DNA of 31,035 bases from JBHHYS01 sp046757645 (GTDB lineage: Bacteria > Acidobacteriota > Terriglobia > Acidiferrales > 2-02-FULL-67-57): assembly GCA_046757645.1 (NCBI GenBank), contig JBHHYS010000025.1:1-31035 (forward strand), in the 5' to 3' direction. Below, in pieces: positions 17,519 to 25,087 of this stretch; within the stretch, counting starts at the first letter, position 1; every line of letters starts with the position of its first letter. Made by a program: the position numbers and the translations under genes. The notes under the pieces were generated by a model. That model worked only from the letters and a program-made list of their open reading frames with translations, did no database searches and was not told the origin of the DNA.

Positions 17519-17678
17519 CCACGATGGGCGCCGCCCGGGGCCCGTGGGGCCACGCGGAAGAAAACTGAAAGTCCTGTGCGCTCAAACCTTCATAGGCCAA
17601 CTTTCTGCTTCGACACCATAGGTAAGAAGGGTCCCCCCCCAGCCGGCGGCAGATTTTCACGGGGCAACGTTAATTGTT

Positions 17679-17687
17679 TGCTATTGT
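17679..17687 (+). promoter_or_regulatory. Extended -10 promoter for the EEP-family gene
   Basis: TGCTATTGT (extended -10) lies in the AT-richer 237-base gap before the EEP gene. It is followed by a strong AGGAGGAG and an ATG at 17704 opening a 19-codon frame that ends at 17763, overlapping the EEP start at 17756. That frame could be a coupling leader or chance. Nothing else is recognisable in 17519-17755. Confidence 0.4.
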
Positions 17688-17755
17688 GCGGCTCCAGGAG
17701 GAGATGTGCTGCCGGGGCGCTTTAGCTAGCTCCCCTGGGTGGCAAGGACGGGATT

Positions 17756-18772
17756 ATGCCTGATATCAAGGTCACCACATGGAACATCGAGCATATGAAC
17801 AATTGGTTTCAGGACACCCAATCGCAAGTGGCGCCCGCCTTTGATGGAGTGGCCAAAAAGGTCGCCCGGGTCATCGAGGAGGTCAAGCTGGACATCCTCT
17901 GCATCCAAGAGGGCCCCACCCGCAAGGCGCAAATGGAGAACTTCACCAAGAAGTACCTGAGCGGGTCGTGGACAGTGGTTCGCGGAGAAACGGGGGGCTC
18001 CCAAAAGCCCTACATCTTGTTCCGCAACTTCCCCCCACTGACCGACTTTGAGGTCATCGATTTCAACGCAGACGAGTGGAGGTATTCCTTCCTCGAATTT
18101 GATGAGAAAAAAAATAGCTTCTTTCACCGAACTCGGCCCTTCACCCGCCTGCCGGTTGAGGTGATCTTTCACACCTCGCGCGGCGCCTTTTCCGTCATCT
18201 GCCTCCACTTGAAGTCGAAGTTTGCCATCCTGGCGTCGGGGGTCAAATCCACCGACCGCCAAAAGCGCACCCGGGCGATCGGCACCGCCCTGGAACAACG
18301 GGCGCGAATCCTCCAAGAGGGGAAACTGCTCCGCGGTTACCTACAGAACCATCCGTTCGCCAGCGACGTCCACGGACGGATTCTGCTTGCCGGTGACCTG
18401 AACGACGGGCCGGGGCGAGACTTCTTCGAGGAGAGATACTTCGGGACCGACATTCTGAGACAGGTAAGAGGAGACATCGACCACCCGGAGCAAATCCTCA
18501 CCGAGGTGCTGAATCGAGTTCCACCCGCCGACCGCTTCACCGCCATCTTTTTCGACCGGATCGACAATACCCTTCGCCCTCTCCTGCTTGACCACCTGCT
18601 CGTCCCTCCCGGCTTCTTCACAGGCACTCCCCGGGTAGTGAAGCCGTCGGCGCGCATCGAGCACGTGGCCTACAAGAAGGAGAACGAGGGGGAGTGGTCG
18701 AAGAAGAGGAAGCCGGCGCGGAAAAAGTATCCCAGCGACCATCGGCCCGCCTCGGTCAAGATCCGCGTCTAG
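17756..18772 (+). CDS. Endonuclease/exonuclease/phosphatase (EEP) family protein
   Basis: A 338-residue protein with the DNase I-like EEP fold. Metal-binding and catalytic motifs in order: TTWNIEHMN (Asn), LCIQEGP (the metal-binding Glu), VICLHLKSK, LLAGDLNDGPG (Asp/Asn pair) and YPSDHRPASV (the terminal Asp-His). Members hydrolyse phosphodiester or phosphomonoester bonds in DNA, inositol phosphates or lipids; no signal peptide is seen, so it is probably cytoplasmic and its substrate is open. AAGGA precedes the ATG. Base composition looks lower in GC than its neighbours, with A-rich stretches (for example around 18105-18120), which may mean later acquisition. It converges on the RDD gene. Confidence 0.85.
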   Translation: MPDIKVTTWNIEHMNNWFQDTQSQVAPAFDGVAKKVARVIEEVKLDILCIQEGPTRKAQMENFTKKYLSGSWTVVRGETGGSQKPYILFRNFPPLTDFEVIDFNADEWRYSFLEFDEKKNSFFHRTRPFTRLPVEVIFHTSRGAFSVICLHLKSKFAILASGVKSTDRQKRTRAIGTALEQRARILQEGKLLRGYLQNHPFASDVHGRILLAGDLNDGPGRDFFEERYFGTDILRQVRGDIDHPEQILTEVLNRVPPADRFTAIFFDRIDNTLRPLLLDHLLVPPGFFTGTPRVVKPSARIEHVAYKKENEGEWSKKRKPARKKYPSDHRPASVKIRV

Positions 18773-18853
18773 CCCGAAAGGGACTGCCCCCGAGCGAGTC
18801 AATTCTGTCGCTGGCAGGAACGCGAGCGGCTACCTGAAGTGAAAGCAGCGAAG

Positions 18854-19615
18854 CTAGCGGTAGCTGACCGTGCGGCGCCATTCCCGGGCTACCGCTTCCA
18901 GCAAGGCCTCTGCGCGGGGCCGATCCGCGGGGGCGATTCCTAACTTGTCGGCTACCCGCTCGGCAATTTGCCGCGCCGTCTGCTGCCGCACGGCGTCACT
19001 GAGATGGGAGCGGCGCTGCAAGAAGGCCTCGATCAACTGGAATTCGTCCAGGGAAAGTCGGCCGGTGTTGTAGACCACGCTGCCGGGCCGTTCCACCACC
19101 TCCCAGCTTGGCTGCACCTCTTCGAAGGGCTTTTCGTGCACCACCACCGTGCCCGCCACATAGTCGCCCAGGCGCTTGTTCTGCGGGCTGATCAATGCGG
19201 TGGCAATGCCCACCGCGTACACACCGGGAATCTGGTCGATGATGCGCAACAAGTTCCGGGCGATGGCGTCGTAAACGGTGATGGGATGGCCTGAATCTCG
19301 GATCACCCGCAGGCGGGTGTAGCGCTTTCCCGGCGTCTGCCCGTTCCAAATCGACTCGAAGAAGGCGAAATAGCCGTAGTACAAGCCAAAGACCAGAATC
19401 ACCAGCACGGCCGTCGCCCAGGTCCACCCGCCTGGCCAGAAAGGCAGATTGCCGGCCGCCAGAATCATCCCCATAATCAGCAGGAGCAGGAACCCGATGA
19501 GCTGGATCAGGGTGTCGAGGGCCAGGGCCAGAAAGCGGCTGCCGACCCCCGCCAGTGAAAACTCCAGGGAGGTCTGTTCGGGAGTTTCAATGGTAAGCTT
19601 GTCGGCGGAGGCCAC
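18854..19615 (-). CDS. RDD-family membrane protein
   Basis: A 253-residue protein with an N-terminal LTIETPEQTSLEFSLAG segment, then the RDD domain: GSRFLALALDTLIQ (the Arg and Asp of the domain), two or three further membrane helices (LLLLIMGMILAAG; AVLVILVFGLYYGYFAFF), WNGQTPGKRYTRLRV and DYVAGTVVV. The remaining 90 residues form a soluble Arg-rich helical tail. RDD proteins are of uncertain function; some are linked to ion transport. The start is GTG 19615, which forms half of the CACCGGTG palindrome shared with the divergent SpoIIM start. It belongs with the MoxR/DUF58 cluster by gene order. Confidence 0.88.
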   Translation of the reverse strand: MASADKLTIETPEQTSLEFSLAGVGSRFLALALDTLIQLIGFLLLLIMGMILAAGNLPFWPGGWTWATAVLVILVFGLYYGYFAFFESIWNGQTPGKRYTRLRVIRDSGHPITVYDAIARNLLRIIDQIPGVYAVGIATALISPQNKRLGDYVAGTVVVHEKPFEEVQPSWEVVERPGSVVYNTGRLSLDEFQLIEAFLQRRSHLSDAVRQQTARQIAERVADKLGIAPADRPRAEALLEAVAREWRRTVSYR

Positions 19616-19617
19616 CG

Positions 19618-20580
19618 GTGATCTCCCCGCGCTGGCTAAACAAGCGCAAACCCCATTGGAGCCGCCTGGAGAGACTGGTTGAGCGCTCGGGCCGCCGGGG
19701 CGTCTCTGCGCTGAGCCATCGGGAACTCCAGGAACTGGGGCTATTGTACCGCCAAGCCGCCTCTGACCTCGCCACCATCCGCGAAGACCCCACCCATCCG
19801 CAACTGGCCGCCTACCTGAATCAATTGCTGGGGCGAGCCCACAACCTCATCTACATGGGGCGCCGCGCGGACCCCACGCGCATCTTTCGCTTCTACCGGG
19901 AAACATTTCCGCAGGTCTTCCGCGCTACGTTCGCCTATACCCTGGCGGCCTTCGCCCTGTTTCTTGCCGGGGCGGTGACGGGCTTCCTCCTCTCGCTGCT
20001 CGATCCCAGCTTCCAGCGTTTCTGGCTCGGCGGGCCGATGAGCGACACCATTGAGCGCCGCGAGATGTGGACCCACTCCATTCTGACCATCAAGCCGCTG
20101 GCCTCGAGCCTGATTCTCACCAATAACCTGGCGGTGGCCTTTACCGTGTTTGCCGCGGGCATCACCGCCGGCCTGGGGACAATTTACCTGCTGGTCGTCA
20201 ATGGCCTGCTCTTGGGGGTGATCACCACGGCCTGCTGGCAGGCGGGAATAAGCCTGTCGCTGTGGCGTTTCGTAGCCCCCCACGGGGTGCTGGAGCTCCC
20301 GGCCATCTTCATCGCCGGCGGCGCCGGGCTCTTGCTCGCACGCAGCCTGCTGTTCCCCGGCCTGCTTCCCCGGCGTGATTCGCTGGCCCGTGCCGGGGGA
20401 GAGGCGGTGCGGCTGGTGTTGGGAACCATCCCCTTGCTGGTCCTGGCCGGCTTCATCGAAGGTTTTCTCTCCCCTTTGGACTTGCCCGTGAGCGCCAAAT
20501 TTGTCTTTGCCGGCGCCCTGGGCAGTTTGCTGGTCCTCTACTTGGCGCGCGCCGGACGCCCCGCGGGAAGCGCGGGCTAG
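19618..20580 (+). CDS. SpoIIM-like (stage II sporulation protein M family) membrane protein
   Basis: A 320-residue protein beginning ISPRWLNKRKPHWSRLE, a well-conserved family start, then a soluble helical region (LYRQAASDLATIRED) and about five to seven membrane helices, including the SpoIIM core around NNLAVAFTVFAAGITAGLG, LVVNGLLLGV and the HGVLELPAIFIAGGAGLLLA segment. In Bacilli SpoIIM works with SpoIIP/SpoIID in engulfment; relatives in non-sporulating bacteria sit beside MoxR and RDD genes, as here, with unknown role. GTG 19618 is the start, 2 bases from the divergent RDD start. Its TAG stop overlaps the DUF58 stop in a CTAG. There is no room for an ordinary promoter between the two divergent genes. 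Confidence 0.9.
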   Translation: MISPRWLNKRKPHWSRLERLVERSGRRGVSALSHRELQELGLLYRQAASDLATIREDPTHPQLAAYLNQLLGRAHNLIYMGRRADPTRIFRFYRETFPQVFRATFAYTLAAFALFLAGAVTGFLLSLLDPSFQRFWLGGPMSDTIERREMWTHSILTIKPLASSLILTNNLAVAFTVFAAGITAGLGTIYLLVVNGLLLGVITTACWQAGISLSLWRFVAPHGVLELPAIFIAGGAGLLLARSLLFPGLLPRRDSLARAGGEAVRLVLGTIPLLVLAGFIEGFLSPLDLPVSAKFVFAGALGSLLVLYLARAGRPAGSAG

Positions 20581-21956
20581 AGCAGGCTGCGTTCCTTGAT
20601 TTCGAGGTAGTGGTTCACCAGCGCCGTGGAGAGACGCCCGGGCTCGAGCTCCACCGCCATCGCTCCCTGCTGCCGCAATCGCCGCAAGAGCAACTCCCGC
20701 CGGTGCAAAATTTCCTGCACCGCCACATAGCGATACATTTCGCTCGCGCGGGCCGGGCGCCGGGCCGCCAGTTGGCGGAGCTCCGGATGCCCAATCACTG
20801 CGAAGAGAACCAAGTGGCGGGGCATCATTCGAGAGGCGCTTTCGATGACTTCCGGAGTCGTGGGGGTTTCGGCCAGGTCGGTCAACCACACCACCAAGCT
20901 GCGCCGCTTCTGCGCCGCCATCAGCATTTCGGCGGCCGCGGCGTGATCGGCTTCGGAGGCCTCGCCGCGCACCAGCGCCAACCGCTCCACCAGCATCCGC
21001 AACTGGGCTGTGCCCCGCGCCGTCCCCACGCGCTGCTGGGGCTTGCGGCCGTAGGCGAGCAGGCCGACCTGGTCGCCGGAATAGAGGGCTACCTGCGCCA
21101 GGCTGAGGGCAGCGTTCACGGCGTAGTCGAGCTTGGTGAGTCGTGCCACCCGGGCGCGCAGCAGGCGCCCGGCATCGAGGACAATCCACACCGCCTGGCT
21201 GCGTTCCACCTGGTACACCTTGGCAATCAGCTTGGCGCGGCGGGCGCTGGCGGTCCAGCAGATGTCGCGCCCCTCGTCCCCCTGGCGGTATTCGCGCAAG
21301 CTTTCAAATTCCCGTCCCAGGCCGCGGCGGCGCTTCAAGCGCTTCTCCAGCTCGATCTGGCGGCTGCGAATCAGGTAGATGGTGTGCCGCTTGGCTTCTT
21401 CGAGGTTGGGAAGCACTCGCACCGTCTGAGTGAGCTCGGCGCGCGCCCAGCGTTCCGCCAGCGCCAACCCGCTCCGGTAGCGCAGAAAAACCTGGCCGAG
21501 GCGAGTATCGCCGCGCGCGACCGGCTCGATCGCGTAGGACGCTTCTGCGGTGCGCCCCGCCGCTGCCCGGAGCTCGACGCTCGGCGGCTCCCGCCGCAGG
21601 GCGACCGGGACGTCATCCACTACCGCGACACAGACAAGGCTAGGGCCACGATTGTGCAACTCGAGCTCAACTTGGCTGCGGGTGGCCAAGGCCACAGAGG
21701 ACGCCCAGATGCGGCGGAGCTCGAGCTGCTCGGGCCGCGGCAGTTGTTGGAGGTCCCACAGCCAAGCGCCCAGCACCAGCAGGTCCCAGATGACCATCGC
21801 GTAGAGAAACCGCGCGTCCCACCATCCCGGGCCCAGCCAAACCAGCCCCAGCAGCAGACCGACAAAGAAACGCGGCCCGAACCCAATCGGCCAGCGCGTT
21901 GCCGCCCGCGCCCGCGCCCGCACGGTCGGAGGAACGAGCTGGGGGGAGTCCTTCAC
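20577..21956 (-). CDS. DUF58 (vWA-like) membrane-anchored protein
   Basis: A 459-residue protein with two N-terminal membrane helices (about residues 28-68), a beta-rich region, and the DUF58 core GREFESLREYRQGDEGRDICW (near 226-245) leading into a vWA-like fold. The expected MIDAS DxSxS is replaced by D-A-G-R (VWIVLDAGRLL), so metal binding at that site is doubtful. DUF58 proteins are the usual partners of MoxR AAA ATPases, in which the ATPase and vWA protein form a chaperone or metal-insertion-like pair. The GTG start overlaps the MoxR stop (GTGA), showing translational coupling. Its stop shares CTAG with the convergent SpoIIM gene. Confidence 0.9.
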   Translation of the reverse strand: MKDSPQLVPPTVRARARAATRWPIGFGPRFFVGLLLGLVWLGPGWWDARFLYAMVIWDLLVLGAWLWDLQQLPRPEQLELRRIWASSVALATRSQVELELHNRGPSLVCVAVVDDVPVALRREPPSVELRAAAGRTAEASYAIEPVARGDTRLGQVFLRYRSGLALAERWARAELTQTVRVLPNLEEAKRHTIYLIRSRQIELEKRLKRRRGLGREFESLREYRQGDEGRDICWTASARRAKLIAKVYQVERSQAVWIVLDAGRLLRARVARLTKLDYAVNAALSLAQVALYSGDQVGLLAYGRKPQQRVGTARGTAQLRMLVERLALVRGEASEADHAAAAEMLMAAQKRRSLVVWLTDLAETPTTPEVIESASRMMPRHLVLFAVIGHPELRQLAARRPARASEMYRYVAVQEILHRRELLLRRLRQQGAMAVELEPGRLSTALVNHYLEIKERSLL

Positions 21957-22906
21957 TTGGGAACTTCCACCGCGGCCAGGACGTCCGCGATTACCTGGTC
22001 GGGGGTCAAGCCTTCGAGGTCCGCCTCGGGCTTCAGCAGCACCCGATGGCGCAAGACAGGCAGGGCGGCGGTCTTCACGTCATCAGGAATCAGGTAATCC
22101 CGTCCCTCCATCGCCGCCATCGCCTTGGCCACGAACATCAAGTTGACCCCGGCACGGGGGCTGGCGCCCAGGGTCAAGGCTGGCCACTCGCGGGTGCGGC
22201 GCACCAGCTCGGTGATGTATCGGAAGAGGGAGGGCTCGACGCGCACCTGGGCCACTTCCCGGCGGGCCGCGGCCAGCAAGGGCGTCTCCATCGGTACCAG
22301 TCCCAGGCGGTCCAGCGCCCGCGCATCGAAGCCTTCCTGGTAGGCCTGGAGGATTTCGGCTTCCTGGTCGGCTTCGGGGTAGCGGATGCGGATCTTCATC
22401 AGAAACCGATCGAGCTGTGCTTCGGGGAGCGGGTAGGTGCCTTCGAATTCAATCGGGTTTTGGGTGGCAAAGACGGCGAAGAATCGGGGGAGCGGGTATC
22501 GGGTTCCATCAATGGTCACCTGCCGTTCCTCCATCGCTTCCAACAAGGCGGCCTGCGTTCGTGGGGGGGTGCGGTTGACCTCATCCACCAAGAGCAGATC
22601 GGTGAAGATCGGCCCCCGGTGAAGGGTGAAAGCGCTGGTGGCCATGTTGAAGACGTTGGTCCCAATGATATCGGCGGGCATCAGGTCCGCCGTACACTGC
22701 ACGCGCTGGAAACCGAGCTGGCAAATGCGCGCCAGGGTTTTCACCGCCAGGGTTTTGGCCAGGCCCGGAACCCCTTCCACCAGCGCATGGCCGCCGCAGA
22801 GGATTACCAAGAGCAATTGGTCGAGGACTTCGTGCTGGCCCACGATGCTTTTGGCCAATTCGGTGCGGGCCTGGGCTGTCAGCCGCGTGACCTTGTCTAC
22901 GCTCAC
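21953..22906 (-). CDS. MoxR-family AAA ATPase
   Basis: A 317-residue cytoplasmic ATPase. Walker A is GVPGLAKT (near residue 50), Walker B is LLLVDEVNRTPP, followed by QAALLEAMEERQVTIDG, sensor 1 in FAVFATQNPIEFEGTYPLPEAQLDRF, and the C-terminal lid with ARAGVNL. This is the MRP (MoxR proper) type found next to DUF58 genes. Such ATPases remodel or activate partner proteins, in known cases for enzyme maturation or stress responses. The GTG start overlaps the DUF4350 stop by 4 bases, and the stop overlaps the DUF58 start by 4, so the middle of the operon is tightly coupled. The client protein is unknown. Confidence 0.95.
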   Translation of the reverse strand: MSVDKVTRLTAQARTELAKSIVGQHEVLDQLLLVILCGGHALVEGVPGLAKTLAVKTLARICQLGFQRVQCTADLMPADIIGTNVFNMATSAFTLHRGPIFTDLLLVDEVNRTPPRTQAALLEAMEERQVTIDGTRYPLPRFFAVFATQNPIEFEGTYPLPEAQLDRFLMKIRIRYPEADQEAEILQAYQEGFDARALDRLGLVPMETPLLAAARREVAQVRVEPSLFRYITELVRRTREWPALTLGASPRAGVNLMFVAKAMAAMEGRDYLIPDDVKTAALPVLRHRVLLKPEADLEGLTPDQVIADVLAAVEVPK

Positions 22907-24090
22907 AAACCCTCCTCTCGCTTCTGCGGGGTCAACTGCAGCGCGCGGGCGTAGTCGTGCAAGGCCTGAACCAAGTGGGTGGCGTCGGCGTCAGTCAAGT
23001 CGGGATGGAGTCGGGCGCTCTCGCACCGCTGTAGGGTCTTCAACAATCCCGGGTCGTTCCACCCCAGGCGCTGCTGCAGGCTTTCGGCAATCTGCCCGGT
23101 GGACGCCGCCACCGGTAGGCCCATGCCCTTGGTGGCCAGAAACCGGAAGCGATGGTATCCGATTTCAACCGCGGCGGAGCTGGCATGGCCGCGCCGGTAG
23201 AGGTCCCCTAAGGTCTCAACGAATTCCAGCGGCGAAAGCCGCGACTCCGGGAGCGGACGACGCACCGGGCCGCTCCGCCGCGCAAAGGTCAGGCATACGG
23301 CCAGAAAAACCAAGGCGATCTGAGTGAGCGCCCAGGTCACCGGGGTGCCGGAGAAATAGGACCACAAGGAACCCCGCTGGCCGTGGTAGTACTCGTCCCA
23401 GAGTATCCGGGTCTCGGCCGGTGGGCCCAGCGAATTCAGCAGCAACGCCAGATTGCCCGGCTTGGTGAGGCCGGCGTTCGTCAACGGGCTGGAAGCGCCC
23501 CACCAAATTACCCGGCCCTGTCCGACGCGGTAGGTGACCACCACCGTGTGCTCACCGCTTCCGTAAACACCCAGGTGGGAGGAGTCCTTCGTCTTCCAGC
23601 GGGCGGGCCAGGCCAGGGTAATTTCCGGCGCCCCGCGGGTGAGTGGGCTGGGGAGAGCGGCGCGGTACCGCTTCCACTTGAATCCGGGCTCGGGCGGCGT
23701 TGGCCTCCGGGCATTCCCTTGAGGAAGAAAGATGGCTCCCGTACCGGCGGTCGCCAGCACCCGTCCTCCCCGGCGGAGAAAGGCACGCACAGCGTGGCGT
23801 TCGGTGCGCGCCGGAGGCAGGAACGGTTCGGCCAGAACCAGAACCGTGCCTGCCGACTCGGACGGCAGGTCCGGGGCTGGGCTTTCCCAGCGCTCCACCC
23901 GGTAGCCCAATTCCTTCAGCACCAGGAAGGCCGCTTTGGCCCCGTCGGAGGCGGCCGAATAACTCGAAGGAAAGCCGCGGGCTTTCTGGCCGGGCGGGGA
24001 CAGCAGGAGCGCTCCGATTAACAGAATCAACAGCAGGGCGCCGGCAACGATCAGGATTCTTCGATCGCCGGCCTCGAGGGGAACAGGCAT
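22903..24090 (-). CDS. DUF4350-domain membrane protein
   Basis: A 395-residue protein with a first membrane helix (ILIVAGALLLILLIGALLL, about 12-30), a periplasmic GATase-like DUF4350 region (SYSAASDGAKAAFLVLKELGYRVERW ... LAEPFLPP ... FLRRGGRVLATAGTGAIF) and a second helix near 255-275 (WALTQIALVFLAVCLTFA), then a cytoplasmic helical tail of about 115 residues that may contact MoxR. Gene order, with MoxR next, is typical. The start lies 40 bases inside the upstream DUF4129 gene. A CCTGCC palindromic repeat lies inside the coding region (23849-23869), encoding PDLPSESAGT. Confidence 0.86.
   Translation of the reverse strand: MPVPLEAGDRRILIVAGALLLILLIGALLLSPPGQKARGFPSSYSAASDGAKAAFLVLKELGYRVERWESPAPDLPSESAGTVLVLAEPFLPPARTERHAVRAFLRRGGRVLATAGTGAIFLPQGNARRPTPPEPGFKWKRYRAALPSPLTRGAPEITLAWPARWKTKDSSHLGVYGSGEHTVVVTYRVGQGRVIWWGASSPLTNAGLTKPGNLALLLNSLGPPAETRILWDEYYHGQRGSLWSYFSGTPVTWALTQIALVFLAVCLTFARRSGPVRRPLPESRLSPLEFVETLGDLYRRGHASSAAVEIGYHRFRFLATKGMGLPVAASTGQIAESLQQRLGWNDPGLLKTLQRCESARLHPDLTDADATHLVQALHDYARALQLTPQKREEGL
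23849..23869. repeat. CCTGCCG...CGGCAGG palindrome inside the DUF4350 gene
   Basis: CCTGCCG, seven bases, CGGCAGG. Same theme as 3553-3571, 27235-27248 and 28634-28648. The reading frame is kept open through it. Confidence 0.55.
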
Positions 24091-25085
24091 CCCAGCTTCT
24101 CCAATTGCGCCGTGGCCGCCCGGAAGTCTCCCGCGGTGGCCGGCTGGCGCCCGTACCAGATGATCTCAAAGCATTGCGTCAAGACGGTCAGCGGCGGGCG
24201 ATGGGCGTGGTCGGCGGGCAGCAAACGCAAGTACTCCCGGGGAGTGCGCGAGCGCTCCAGCCGCCACACTTCCTGCTCGTCCAGCCGGTAGACCCCCGCC
24301 CAGTAGGCGCAGCGCACCGCGTCGCGGTAGTCACCCCGGCCCGCGGCGGCGAGCGCCTGCTTGATCCAGTCGCGCCAATTCCGGCCCCTCGAAACCGGGA
24401 CTTTGAGGTCCAGCCCCAGCGCTCGGGAGGCGCGCACCACGCTGCTCCACAACCACAGAGCCAGCAGGATCAAAGTGAGAGCTATACCGGCCCAGACCAA
24501 AATCTCACCCACCTGGCGATACTTGCGGAAGCCGCCGAAGAGTTTACTCAGCAAATCGGAAAGCAGGCGCGAGAGCCACGCACGCACTTGGGCAAGCCGG
24601 TTGGTTTGCCCCACGGCTGCGAATTCGCGCCGGTGGAGGATGTCATCGAGGCTGGCGCGCGCTTTGGGCAAAGGCGGCGGGGGAACTCCTGCTTCCAGAG
24701 CCCGGGCCTCCTCCTGGAGGGCCCGGAGTCGCCTGTGAATATCACTGCGGACCGACTCTCTCTGGGCGGGATAGTTCTGCAAGGTGGTGAGCGCCGTGTT
24801 CAGCCAACTCGTGGTCACCTCAAACCGCTGCCCCCCCGCGGTCACTGACCACGCTTCGGGAAGTGACTGCCGGAGGGCGGGGATCGTCTCTGGCTGTTTG
24901 CCGGTCTCAGCCACGGCAACGGACCAGTGTTCGAGTTCGGCCAGGTAATCACCTAGGTTCAGTGTGGTTCGGGGCGCCGCCGGCCGGCCGCCCGCCGCCT
25001 CCGGTGGCTGGGGGTGAGCCGCACAGGCGGCAGCCGCACCGAGCAGAAGCAGAAGGCCGAGGCCGGGAGCGCGGCGCCGGGGCAT
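24051..25085 (-). CDS. DUF4129-domain membrane protein
   Basis: A 344-residue protein with an N-terminal export signal (RRRAPGLGLLLLLGAAAACAAH; the Cys could be lipidated but the lipobox is imperfect), a periplasmic helical region of about 150 residues, one membrane helix near 190-215 (ILVWAGIALTLILLALWLW), and a cytoplasmic DUF4129 domain (about 240-330, with QALAAAGRGDYRDAVRCAYWAG, RSRTPREYLRLL and FEIIWYGRQPATAGDF). DUF4129 is often the C-terminal part of transglutaminase-like proteins encoded near MoxR/DUF58; here it stands alone. The gene is 2 bases after the upstream membrane gene and overlaps the DUF4350 gene by 40 bases. Confidence 0.86.
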   Translation of the reverse strand: MPRRRAPGLGLLLLLGAAAACAAHPQPPEAAGGRPAAPRTTLNLGDYLAELEHWSVAVAETGKQPETIPALRQSLPEAWSVTAGGQRFEVTTSWLNTALTTLQNYPAQRESVRSDIHRRLRALQEEARALEAGVPPPPLPKARASLDDILHRREFAAVGQTNRLAQVRAWLSRLLSDLLSKLFGGFRKYRQVGEILVWAGIALTLILLALWLWSSVVRASRALGLDLKVPVSRGRNWRDWIKQALAAAGRGDYRDAVRCAYWAGVYRLDEQEVWRLERSRTPREYLRLLPADHAHRPPLTVLTQCFEIIWYGRQPATAGDFRAATAQLEKLGCLFPSRPAIEES

Positions 25086-25087
25086 GG

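Noticed and set aside
19741..21189. Long minus-strand frame of 482 codons opposite the SpoIIM gene
   Set aside because: It overlaps both SpoIIM and DUF58 genes in other frames and is rich in Arg/Gly/Gln without domain character.
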